Assembly: GCA_018398765.1 (NCBI GenBank)
Contig: JAHBMJ010001295.1
Span: forward strand, 5,624-26,033
Length of the DNA: 20,410 nt
Direction of reading: 5' to 3'
Source of the DNA: Chromera velia
Lineage: Eukaryota > Sar > Chromeraceae
The notes below the pieces were generated by a model. It did not search any database, was not told the origin of the DNA, and saw nothing but the letters and a program-made list of their open reading frames with translations. Shown here in pieces: positions 1 to 9,738 of this stretch. How positions within the stretch are numbered: the stretch's first letter is position 1; each line of letters begins with the position of its first letter. Position numbers and translations under genes: made by a program.

Positions 1-13
1 GGGGGGGGGGGGG
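1..13. repeat. G13 homopolymer at window edge
   Basis: The window opens with an uninterrupted run of 13 G. Homopolymer C runs also flank the internal gap at 12579-12910, so this may mark a contig boundary, though the sequence alone cannot show that. Confidence 0.7.
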
Positions 14-75
14 AATTCAGCGTGCGTGGTTGAGCTCTGTTCTCCTTAATTTGCGTGTTTCTATTCGACAGCTAG

Positions 76-3000
76 GGTGGAGGGGGGAGGATTGTGGAAG
101 TGGCAGACTGCTTGAGTTGGTCGGTCGATCAGGACATTGAAAAGACTTTTGAGGACCTGAAAGGAAGGGCCTACATTGTCGGACCAGACAAGAGAGACAA
201 CCTTTCGCGACACAATGGTCAGACATTCACTCATGCAGGCAGGCACAGAGTTTACTGCAGGGGTGCATGCGTGTCTTAATTCCTGCCTGCCTGCTCGAGT
301 TCGTGCGTGCAGGTTCGACAGCGAGTTCAAGGGCCCCGACGGAAGCTCTGACAACGACACGGCGATCATGAAGAACCCCTGTCAGTCAGTCAGTCAGTGA
401 GTGCACATCCAGGAGGTGTTGGAGTGGAGTCATGAAAGCAGTTGGGCGAAAGTGCGCAAGAAAGCGGGGAGGTTGAAAGGTTGCGCTGAAATTTCTTGTT
501 TGCCGTGCGTGAGTTCCGAAAGAAACACATTGGGATTACTCTCCATCCTCTGAGCATCTGAGCGACCCGCCACGCGATAAAATAAATGATCTTTGAAGTG
601 AGTTCAATAAAATGCACGCAGGCGGGTTCACTCTCTACGGAGGGCGCAAGAACACCCCGGAGATCAAATCGAAGGCCTTCGTGCAGTCCCAGAAACTTGG
701 CAAAGACAGGTCGGTCAATGAGAGGAATGAGAGTGATGTCTCTCTTTCTGTGTGAGTTGCTTTTCTTAGGCATCATTTCGTGCGTTCAATCATTGACTCA
801 TTTCCCGGGATGCATCGAGTCAGTTCCGTTCCATTATTTGTTTTTCTTTGTCACCCTTTTTCATTTTACCTCCCTCATTCTCCTTTCCCTCATTGCCCCC
901 CCCCCCCCCCCCTTGCAGGTCGGGGATCAACTTTGAGTCTGTGATGAACTGCTTCGGGAATGAGGACATGAGGGAATTGACTCAGCACGAACTGCAGTAC
1001 AAGATGGACATCGGGCAGCGCGTCCTCGAGAGGTTTGTGGGGCCCGTCACTGACGCGGTGCTCTGTGGGACTCTGGGGATGATGAAACCTGTGGCGGCAC
1101 CCCTGGGGGTGGGAATGGAAATCGTCAGTCGAGGCCAAGAGCAGAAGAAATCGGGGGGGTGGGAGCTTTTTTGGCGAAAAATGTTGGAGGTGCACGTTTG
1201 AGAATGGACAAAGGTTTTTGTGGAACAACAAGGAACAGAAAGAAAATTGCTTACACCGGGATAGAAGTGTCTCTCTGCCGTGCTCTCGCTGTACTGAGAA
1301 CTTTCGTCCGAAGTGTCGGTCTGGGTTTTATCTTTGCGTCGTTCCTTCCATTTTGTCCTGCTCCTCCTTTTCCGTGCTTGCTCCATTTGCAGGACCCCGG
1401 CGACATCTGCAGTGCGTACCTTGCTGTGGCAATTGAGGGTATCGCTTTTGGCTTCGGTCAGTTGGTGCATGGGCCCTTCATTCGGTGTGTGAGTAAGTTT
1501 TCGGCTTCTCTGTGCATGTCTTGGCTTCTCTGAAGATGCAAATGCACAGAGAAGCGGACGGAAAATAGTTCAAGTATCGCGCTGTGTGTCCTTTTTTCCT
1601 CTCGTACGCGACGGAGACTTTATTTACGCGGGGCTTTCTCTGCCGATCTTTTTCTTTCTTTCTTTCCAGCAGCCGTGAGGCTTCTCTGGATCTTCTTTTC
1701 TTTTGCGTCGTTACTCTTTCCCTCTCTCTTTCTAGCTGTCTCTCGCAATATGTTTTTGTCTATCCATGTTCCTTTCTAACCGTGTGCCTGTCCACGTGTG
1801 TATGCTGAGGTGATGCAGACCAGATGCAGGAGCAGATGGATCTGTTCGGCACAAAGGCAGGCATCAACGATTGCAACGCTGCCAATCACGCCTTTGCAAA
1901 GGTAGGTCTGTGTGCGAGCGCGCGCGCGCGAGAGAGAGAGAGAGAGCAGCAGATGGAGCTGGTCATGTTCTGGATCTACTTCCCGAAGTTCTTTTCGCCC
2001 ACTTTTCTTCTTTTCCAACTGAAGCTCTGGTGCAGAGAAAGGTTTGAGGTTCAAAACAATTTCAAAGAGGTTTGCATCGTGCGTTGTTCGTTCACGATGT
2101 ATCTTTTCTTTCTGCGTCTGCAACTCGGCACGCCTGTCTGCAGGTGTTCTGTGACTTGGCGTGCATCACCGACGCCGTGCGGACGGGCAATCGTGCGATC
2201 CTCAGCCGTCTGGAGGAAGTGTTTGAGATTCTGCAGACAAACATGATTCTGATGATGGAATATCACGCCACCAACACAGACAACATGCTCAACTACCTGG
2301 CAGATCTGATGGTCAGCTGGACGCTATCGTCTCGTTGTGGTTGCTGCGTCTGCCCGCTTTCGAGTCTACCTCCAGCTGTCTGTTTATCGGTCCCTGTGTC
2401 TGCATGTTTCTTCTCTGCATGTGTCTTCTCCATTTTCTCCCTCTTCCTTTTTGTGCAGGACTGGCACGGAGACAGGCTTCTCTTCTACATCAAAAAGTTT
2501 GCCAAGGGAGGGACATCCTTCTTGCAGCGTCTGAAGGACTGCAGAGACAAAAACCCCAACGCGAACACAGAGGGGAAGGAGGAGAAGAGCCACGCGCTCT
2601 CTGACTGTCTCTTCCAGTCAGAGGCCCCAGGAAAATTGAACGCCCAGGCCGACCCTCTGTGGGATCTGTTCCGTCAGGCTGTGACTGAGGACAGGAGTGA
2701 CGCACGCCGTCTCCCTTCTTCCGTTCCCTCTCTTGCCTCCCGTCTGATGAAGATGAGCAAGACAGAGGCTCAAAGTCTCCTGTCGGACGTCTCCCTTCTC
2801 TCCTCCAGTCTCCAGAACGCGATGGATACACACCTCAGGGGAGCAGCAAAGGCGCTCCATGAGGCAGTCGCAGCAGTCGACAAAGAGAAAGAGACAGAGG
2901 GAGAGGGGGATCAGAGAAAGAGTATGGAAGCTCTGATTCAAGCAGGACAGGAGGTAGAGCGTCTGATCTCAGAGGCAGGTGCGGGTGTGAAGGACCACCT

Positions 3001-4411
3001 GAGCTCTCGTAGGGGGGCCCTCGAAGCTCTCCTCTCAGGGGGTGTTGCCGCCCCCCCCACAGACAGTTCCGACCTGTATCTGAGTCCGGCAGTTCAGGAG
3101 AGAACCCCCGATGAGGTCGGACGGTCCCTCGCTGACCAGGTCCGCAGATCCTCCACCGAGTTACTTAACAAACTTTCCGTCTCCTCCGACCGCCACGACG
3201 CCTGGCTGGCTCTGTGGGAGTCCCGGCTCCATCAGCACACGAAGAGGCAGGAAGCGCTCGTCACCCCAAAAAAGAAGGGAATGGCAAACAGATTTGATCT
3301 GACCTTGCCGGCAGACGGGGGTGAGGGTGTTTCTGAGCTTTCTCTTGAGAGCAAGGAGAATGAGGTAGAAGAAATTTTGGCTCAAGTGGCGGGTGAGCTG
3401 TCAGATGCGCGCACTGCCGCTTTTGCCTATTTGAAAGAGGCAAAGCGCATGTCTGACATTGAGAGGGAGAGTAAGCAGATCGTGGAGGAATATCTCAACT
3501 GCGCCACTGGGGCAGATGGAGAGTTGACGGGTGACTTTGACAAACTCCTCCCTGCATGGCAGAGGGTCGTTGCCGCCCGGCAGGAGACTGCCGCTTCCCT
3601 CATCTCTGCCTTTTCGGCAGGTACCAAAGCTCTCTCTAGAGTGAGAGACGCTCTGGTGATCAGATCCCTCTTGGAGAAGATGACGCAAGTCTCCCTTGTC
3701 CATGCAGTCACAGACCTAGAGCACGCACTGTCCCACTTGTCCCAGCATGAGTCCGGGGGGTCGGTTGATAGGTTGAGGGGGACATCAGGGGTGATGTCTC
3801 TGTGGTTGGATGAGCTGCAGCTGAAGGAGCAGGATGGGGGGGCAATAAAGCCTGCCTGTCTCCTCGAGAAGCTCCAAACAACAGAGGGGGTAGCGAGTCT
3901 CCGTGCCGCCTTTACCCGTGACCTGGTCAATAACGGTCCCGGTGAGTTGTCTGCTCTTTTGAGGGAGACTGTGGGTTTGGTGGTGTGGCTGCACTCTCGT
4001 ATGAAGAGAGAGGATGTGTGGGGAGATCTGTCGCTCCTCCAGTTCCATCAGCAGACCGCGAGGGGGGAGACGGGGGGAAGTTCCGAGCTTCACTCTATTC
4101 ACAAACACAACCATGAGGGTGAGGTTGCGAGTGAGGAAGAGGGGGGAGAGCCTAGCGCGGTTGCCTTTGAAGAGCGCGCAGTGGAGTTGCGTCTCCGTGC
4201 GCCTGGGCAGGCAGAGATTGAGGATGCCCGTGAGGCAATGAGCTCTCTGTTACAGGAGGCAAAGCAGTGGCATGAGGGCCTGGCCGAGGCTGCACGTGAG
4301 AAGGATGGGGGAGAAGGAGAGGCTCCTTCTGCGTTTGTGCAGTTGGTGCAACGAGTGCAGAATGCAGCCAAAAAGGTGTCCTCATCCGCCAAGCTCGAGG
4401 CTTGCCAGTGA
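76..4411 (+). CDS. Multi-exon gene for a large, mostly helical protein of unknown family; 5' end missing
   Basis: I do not recognise this protein. Proposed exons: 76-217, about 300-380, 622-709, 919-1123, 1393-1488, 1824-1901, 2144-2311 and 2459-4411 (stop TGA 4409-4411), about 936 residues. The joins after 709, 1123, 1488, 1901 and 2311 have GT donors, AG acceptors and matching phase (phase 2 for the first, phase 0 for the rest); acceptors are preceded by pyrimidine tracts. The first two joins are weaker: exon 2 could start at 313 after a better acceptor, but its phase then fails to match the donor at 218; donor 1124 could also be 1109. An in-frame TAG at 73-75 and no upstream ATG mean the start lies outside or in an unseen exon. 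Exon 4-7 peptides include TQHELQYKMDIGQRVLERF and AVAIEGIAFGFGQLVHGPF. The 650-residue last exon is rich in Ala, Glu, Leu and Ser with heptad-like helices, suggesting a coiled-coil or scaffold protein (inference). The reading frame is confident, the function unknown. Confidence 0.8.
896..912 (+). repeat. C17 homopolymer inside a splice-acceptor pyrimidine tract
   Basis: Seventeen consecutive C lie immediately before the TTGCAG acceptor at 913-918, at the end of the intron 710-918. It serves as the polypyrimidine tract of a frame-matched acceptor. Confidence 0.75.
1919..1946 (+). repeat. Intronic (CG)n-(GA)n compound microsatellite
   Basis: Alternating CG for about 12 bases runs directly into alternating GA for about 16 bases, just inside the 5' part of the intron 1902-2143 of the first gene. 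Such tracts often vary in length between strains. Confidence 0.8.
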
Positions 4412-4630
4412 AAGTCCCCTCATTGATCTGTCGCCCGTCGTCCTGATGGTTCTCTTTTTTTTTTCCTTTCGCCATGAGATTATTCTGCTTGCCTGCCCGC
4501 CTGTGTCTTTTGATTCGTGTCATATCTGTGCTTGCTTGCTCTTCTCTGTTCTCCGGTCGTCAAGTCGACAGGGCTGATACCGGACAGACCTGAGGAGGCT
4601 CGCAAAAAAAGCACATTAAATAAATAAAAC
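4412..4630 (+). terminator. Probable 3' UTR with overlapping AATAAA motifs
   Basis: After the stop at 4411 the sequence turns pyrimidine-rich. About 200 bases later it holds two overlapping AATAAA hexamers (4619-4624 and 4623-4628), the usual eukaryotic polyadenylation signal. Distance and orientation fit the upstream gene, but many protists do not rely on this hexamer, so the site is a candidate only. Confidence 0.35.
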
Positions 4631-6540
4631 GGAGAGGACGGATGGGAGGGCGCGGGGGTGCAGAGAGAGAAAAGAAGACCAATGGGCCTCGAGGGGATGA
4701 AATGGACAGAAAGAGAAAGAAGGTTTGGATCCTCCATAGCTCGGACTGGAACAGATTCAAAAGAAAAAAAGGACAAAGGTCAATCGCTCGGACGGGTGAA
4801 AACACACAAGCATCTTCTCATCTGATTGATATCTGTGGGGATTCTTCTTCCCCTTTCCTTGTGCTCACACTGTGGAGCATCTGTCCTGCTCACGGTCTTC
4901 CTTCCCTCATCGATCTTGATTCATTCATTTCTCTCTGGCTTCTTCCTGCCTTTCCTGCTTCTTTTTGCCTTCTTTTTCCTTATGGAGAGAAAGAGAAAGC
5001 AGAAATCTGATGGGGAGTACTGCTTTCTTTGACCTTGTCCTTCCTTTGGATCCTTCGAGGAGAGCTTCGTATTTTGAATCATTTTCTGTTGTGGGCAGAC
5101 ATGGGACAAACGGGGGGGGGGAAGGGGGGGCTGCAAGAGGGATCAGAGAGTCAGCTGGTTGTGCTGACACACAAACGACCTCGAGCAGCAGTGCCTTACT
5201 TCGCCTCCTTCCCTTTGTCATCCTGTCTGTATGAGTTCATCCTCACTGGAGAATAAGGAACGGACAGTGTGTCTGAGGCGACGGGAAGAAGCACAGAAAG
5301 AACAAAACTCAGGCCGATAGAGGGACTGGGGCAGAGCAGGACAGAGAAGGAAAGGACAGGAAACCCAAAACGCGAGTGAGAAAAGACAATGAAGCGCATC
5401 TGTCCAAAGAAAAGTCCTACGGATCCTTTCTTCCATCTCTTTTTTTCTTTCATTTCTTCTCTCTGAATTCAGATTGACTTTTTGTGTGTGCAACGGTGGA
5501 CTGGCGTCTTTTTTGAGGACTGACTGGAAGACGAAAAGAAGTGAGGGCGGACGAGGGGAAAGTGCATGCATTCATATGTGGGAGGGAGGGAGGGAGGCTT
5601 GGTAGATTCATTTATCTACTCACTTACTGTGTCTGACACTGACTTTATCTCCCTTAATTCACTCTCTTTCAGTGCCGCCGTCCCTTCACTTTATTTCATT
5701 CATCCTCCATACAAGAGCTCCCTCCGATTGGATTCGAATGATTCGACCGACTCCAACAGACAGACACTTTCTCAAGGAAACGGGAAGAAAGACCATTTGA
5801 AGAAAAAAAAAAAACGGATTATGAGCGGACGGGTCATTGTGGAATCGTGGCCGCAAGAAGAAGACTTCATGCAGCGACTGCTGGGAATGAGGAAAATAAT
5901 TCGGCCAGATCCGTTCGCAAGACGCTTTCCCCTCTTCCCCTTTCTTCTTTTCTTGGGGCACAAAAGTCGCACTTCAGCTGACCCACCTTCCACGTCGCTT
6001 CACGTGACAGGCAGGTGGATGGATGGGTGGGTGGATTCACTGGATGTCTTCTTGCACTGTTTGAGCGATTGGGGGTGGACACGTTGCGGGTGGGGGATTA
6101 GAGCGGGTGGGCCTCGGGGTTCACGTGCGAGGGGCAGGCGGAGAATTGACGCTGTCAAGTCGCTCTGACAGGCATTGTTCACTCTGTTTTCTTCATGGTT
6201 CGGAGTGGCGCGGTCTGTCTGAATGTTTGAAGGAAGCACATCGAAAGAAGGCCGGGGCACGGGTCAGGAAAGGGGGGGCGGTGGCCTGTCGATGCAATGC
6301 TCTTTCAATATGTTGATGTTTTAAACACACCATGCACACGCAAAAGCCGGTGGTGGGCGAACAGAGCACTCGTCGCCTAGGCAGTTCATCAATCACCTAG
6401 TCATTCACAGACAGTCACTCGCCAATATCAACCAACATTAGTAAAAGACCTAGTAAAAGACGCGGAACCCGAAGTTTTCTTGTTCTTCTGTGTTATTGAC
6501 ACTAGAATTTATGATCATATATGATATATCATTTAGCTAG
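4631..6540. other. Spacer of alternating purine and pyrimidine low-complexity blocks
   Basis: Purine-rich stretches (for example 4640-4790, 5280-5400) alternate with pyrimidine-rich ones (4840-4990, 5420-5470). Short open frames exist on both strands but have the Ser/Phe/Leu or Lys/Glu/Arg bias expected from such tracts. There is a G8 run at 5112-5119. The last 60 bases before 6540 are AT-rich and nearly palindromic (ATGATCATATATGATATATCAT), directly beside the retroelement end. I see no supported gene except the doubtful frame at 5566-6168. Confidence 0.5.
5566..6168 (+). CDS. Doubtful 200-codon open frame
   Basis: An ATG-initiated frame of 200 codons is unusually long for this spacer. From the internal ATG at 5821 the peptide looks fairly ordinary (MSGRVIVESWPQEEDF, then MQRLLGMRKIIRPDPFARR), but the N-terminal part is Ser-rich and the C-terminal part Gly/Arg-rich, as low-complexity DNA would give. 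No domain, splice partner or poly(A) signal supports it. It could be an exon of an unseen gene, a short lineage-specific gene, or chance. Confidence 0.15.
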   Translation: MHSYVGGREGGLVDSFIYSLTVSDTDFISLNSLSFSAAVPSLYFIHPPYKSSLRLDSNDSTDSNRQTLSQGNGKKDHLKKKKKRIMSGRVIVESWPQEEDFMQRLLGMRKIIRPDPFARRFPLFPFLLFLGHKSRTSADPPSTSLHVTGRWMDGWVDSLDVFLHCLSDWGWTRCGWGIRAGGPRGSRARGRRRIDAVKSL

Positions 6541-6541
6541 T

Positions 6542-6559
6542 ATGATGATGATGATGATG
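6542..6559 (-). repeat. (ATG)6 on plus strand = (CAT)n 3' tail
   Basis: Six trinucleotide units at the junction between AT-rich host spacer and the retroelement 3' region. It differs from the AAGT-type tail of the second element at 8724-8741, which suggests two element families. Confidence 0.6.
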
Positions 6560-7308
6560 TTGGCTAAACCGGGCAGCCATCGTGTCCCAATAGCAGAGGG
6601 CAGTCTCAGCATATATGCATTGCTAGCCTAGGAGCGTAAAAGCTCGCTCAGAGAGGCTACACTGAGTCAACCAGAAACTAGCAACCCCTTTAAGAGGAGC
6701 AAGAGATACCACTCACTTGCCACTCAGCCTCTTCCCGCCTGGGAGGCCCGACAAAATCAAGTAGCTCACATAGAAAAGGACTATCCTGAGCTTCAGACCC
6801 CTTTCTCCTTTCCAACCACGTGCAATGCTTCCCAAAGTGCCTCAAGTAGGAGAGGACTTCTAGGGGGGGACTTGCTGGGCTACGTCTTAAAAACCTAACC
6901 AACTCTGCCAAATATCCCCCTCCCCAAGCGGCCGAGGGGGAAGACGCCCAGGAGCCCCAAAGAAGCCCTTAGACACCCAAAAGGAAAACACTACAATGTA
7001 GAAGAAAGGAAAAAGAGATCCAACAGTAAACATTATAATATAGCACAGAAACCTCCCACCAGCCCTCTCCCCCTCAATCTGCAGATCTCCTCATTACCTC
7101 ATGTTCCTTTTTCAGCATACGTATTTTCCTTGGTTAAAAAACATCCGGAACCAGAAAATGAGAGATAAACACAAACCGTGAGAGCCCAACCTAGAGCCAG
7201 CCTCCCCTTTTCAACTTATGTTAACCATGATCCCCTTTTTCTACTCAAAACAATTCCTTCCTCTTGCAACAACAGAGAGAGGGAGACTTTCTTAACTTGC
7301 TTTTCTTT

Positions 7309-8625
7309 TCAGCCCCTCTCTTTCTCCTTTTCCAGCCCTCCATCTCCTTTCTTCTTTTTCTTCTTCTTATCTGTCCGTCTACTGTCTCCTCCCCCCTCTG
7401 TATGGTTTCTTTCTTTGACAAACAGTCCCGCCCCCAGTTTTGTCTGCAGAGCATCGGCATCCTGCTTCAAAGTTTGAGGCGTGTGTATGTTTTGCCTCTT
7501 CCCAAACCCCGCTGCCGATTGGGTTGATACCAAAGGAACACTACCCACAGATCGGACTGGCATCACCGGACTGGGCTAATCCCGGTCTCAGAATCGAGGC
7601 TGCGGAGGTTTGAATGCTATGGGAGTGGGTGACGGCTCTGAATAGTCGCTGACCCTCGAAGGCAGTGTTTTATTGTTCACTGAAATGGGGATCGGGAAAG
7701 AAGCGTGGCTGGAAGGAGGGCCTGCCGAAGCAGCCGAGGCGGCCTGGGAGATGGGAGCTGTTTTGGTTGGGAACGCAGGTTGCTTTGATACTGGAGGGTG
7801 GGAAAGATTGAGCAGAAGACAGGAGGGGTGACTTCTTTTGGGGCAGGGTAGACTAAGAAGCTTCGCATCGCTCCTTTGCTGCAGCAAGCTGGGCTTTTGT
7901 CTTTGCTAGTCTCACCGTGAAAGAAACAATACCCCGTTTGCAGTAATCTCTCCATGGAAACCCTGTGGCTAAAACAGAGAAGAAAAGTTCTGAGCGTGTC
8001 TCTTGTCTAGTCTTTTGTCAAGGAACTCAAGCACTGTGCCGTTCGGGTAAGAGTACATGACATTGTCAACAATGTCATGCCTGGGCCAAAATTCCCCCCA
8101 AGTTCCTCGAGCACGAGTGAAAACGTCCATCTTCATCCAGAATTTGGAGCCAGGGTTATAAAAAAAAGCTTTGTCTTCACTGAAATGCTCGGACTGTGAG
8201 CAACCAGGGAGGAGATCAAAGCTTAAGAGGACTCTACGGTTCGTATTCTGTCATCTCTTTGTCTTAAAGTTTTCAAGAAGCTTATTGAATCAGCTCTCAA
8301 GAAAGGTTAGACGATCATTCAGTCTGAGAAGTAAGTTGAGACATGTGCGTCTGCTGCATTGCTTGCAGATCGCTTACATCTTTGGAAAACGAGTCAATTC
8401 CTTCATCAACAGCTTCTCTTGCAGCAGCCTTGAAAGCTGTAACCCACTTCTATGGGGGATTTTCAGGGAGTTTAGTCAACATTGAAAAGGAATTGGTTGG
8501 AGACGGCAAGTTGCCAAAATTTTTGAATGTCATTGACCAGAACTCGGTGAAGGCGTCACCTTTTTCGAAGCGGGAAACAGTTTTTGAAGACTGTTGTGAA
8601 GAGCTGTGCTGCTGAAGTAGTCTCA
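7309..8625 (-). pseudogene. Broken ORF, possibly a retroelement ORF1/gag-like protein
   Basis: Minus-strand translation gives protein-like stretches joined across breaks. From about 8571 down comes FEKGDAFTEFWSMTFKNFGN, later AAAREAVDEGIDSFSKDVSD; after a frameshift near 8330 comes FNKLLENFKTKR; then DKAFFYNPGSKFWMKMDVF and EFWPRHDIVDNVMYSYPNGT; after another shift near 7975 comes WRDYCKRGIVSFTV, then AKTKAQLAAAKERCEA. At least one TAG, two TGA, a further TAG and a TAA interrupt it. The C-terminal part (to 7309) is Pro/Ser-rich and ends in a Lys-rich tail. Helical N-terminal half plus basic, low-complexity C-terminus and the position in a retroelement suggest a nucleic-acid-binding ORF1, but I recognise no domain. 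A decayed host gene is the alternative. Confidence 0.45.
8056..8079. repeat. Perfect 11-bp-arm palindrome
   Basis: CATGACATTGT and its exact reverse complement are separated by two bases (CA). The palindrome lies inside the coding-like part of the broken ORF (encoding DIVDNVM on the minus strand), so it may be incidental or a hairpin in the element RNA. Confidence 0.7.
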
Positions 8626-8723
8626 AATGTGGTTAAATATAGCTAAATTCCTCTAAATTCCTCTAACATATGTAATAATCTTGTTATATGGGGTCTAGTA
8701 TGGAGTGTACTAACTATAGGGAT

Positions 8724-8741
8724 ACTTACTTACTTACTTAA
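8724..8741 (-). repeat. (AAGT)n 3' tail of the LINE
   Basis: On the minus strand the last bases are AATTAAGTAAGTAAGTAAGT. Short tandem 3' tails are typical of several LINE families and are made during target-primed reverse transcription. It marks the junction with the neighbouring element remnant. Confidence 0.6.
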
Positions 8742-9291
8742 TTGTGGTTAAGCCTAGAGTCTCTGAAACCAGAGACAAATGACAACCCATACATACAGTT
8801 GTAAACAAAAGGAGCAAACCGCCACAGCTTAACCTGCTTCCGCATGAATATGAACAACCATGACCCTCCGCAGCCTAGGCTGAAGCTAAAGGCTGAACAA
8901 CTACATAAGACGCGCATGCACTCATTTTAGACAAGCTTCGATCAGTGCATTTGCCTTCTTCAGCTCCTGGTCCACAATGAATGAAACGAGCTCTCTTACA
9001 TATGTCTCTTCTTCCCCGATACCTCTTCACCTAGCTGCAGCAGTCCATCTTGCTCTGTAGACCCTTTCACCGATTCCTGTTCTCTCTTTCACTCTCTCTG
9101 CCAGCGAGTGAAGTTTGGATCAAAGCTGCTCTGTTCGCACGCATGCAGACAATCGATGCAGCACCACATCGTCGATCACCTTAAAGTTTTTGCCTTCGAC
9201 TGCAGGACAGTGAATACAGTGTTCTTCGCAGGATCCACCATGTCCTTTTCCCCCACCAGCACATGCTTAAAGGAGAGAAGTGAAAAGAGAA

Positions 9292-9738
9292 CTACCAGAC
9301 AAGAGAAAGCGAGGCAGAGGATGCAATTGAACTGTGTAACCCCACCCCCTTCTGACCCCCCCCCCTCAAAGCAACATGGCCAGATGCTGGTGCGATCGGT
9401 TCTCTATCTGATACTATCTGAAAATTACTCAGTCGGGAATTATGTGGATAGATGCCATATGAACGGGTGAGCCTATGCTCGCCGACGGGTCTTGAAGTCA
9501 ACCATTCCGACAACCATTCTGAGGTTTCCCTTTCCTTTGTTTTCTGCCTGAGTATCCATTTATTCGTTCCGTTTCTTCTTCTTTGGTTTTCTTTTCTCAA
9601 AAGATCTGGTGCGATTGTCTGAAGCATGCTACTGGCTGAATTGGCCCATACCGGGGTCAGCGATCTGTGCCATGCATTCCAGACTGCCCAAGGAACTTCC
9701 CTTTCTGTTCTTTTTATGCTTTCTATGAAACCCCCCAA
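9292..9738 (-). pseudogene. LINE C-terminal region, frame-shifted
   Basis: This open frame of 148 codons continues the LINE downstream of the thumb after a shift of frame near 9740. It begins MGGFIESIKRTEREVPWAVW and becomes Arg/Lys/Glu-rich. I do not see a clear CCHC zinc knuckle or RNase H domain in it. It is best read as the C-terminal extension of ORF2 rather than a separate gene. Confidence 0.45.

Larger units (their letters stand above)
6541..8723 (-). mobile_element. Degenerate retroelement fragment with (CAT)n 3' tail
   Basis: Read on the minus strand, this segment ends at 6541-6560 in six CAT units, the style of 3' tail seen on many non-LTR retrotransposons, after an untranslated-looking stretch with stops in every frame. 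A 73-codon frame at 6690-6911 sits in the 3' part and is unrecognised. Upstream lies the broken ORF at 7309-8625. No endonuclease or reverse transcriptase is visible here, so the copy would have lost them or the two pieces are unrelated. The boundary at 8723 is set only by the tail of the neighbouring LINE. Confidence 0.45.

Noticed and set aside
313-380. Exon 2 starting at 313 after the better acceptor GTGCAG
   Set aside because: It does not match the phase of the donor at 218, and the resulting frame meets a TGA at 367-369. A start near 300 keeps the frame, though its GAG acceptor is weak, so this remains open.
7178-7527. Plus-strand hydrophobic frames suggesting a membrane protein
   Set aside because: The apparent Phe/Leu/Ser-rich protein comes from a pyrimidine block that is the complement of the Lys/Arg/Glu-rich tail of the minus-strand relic.
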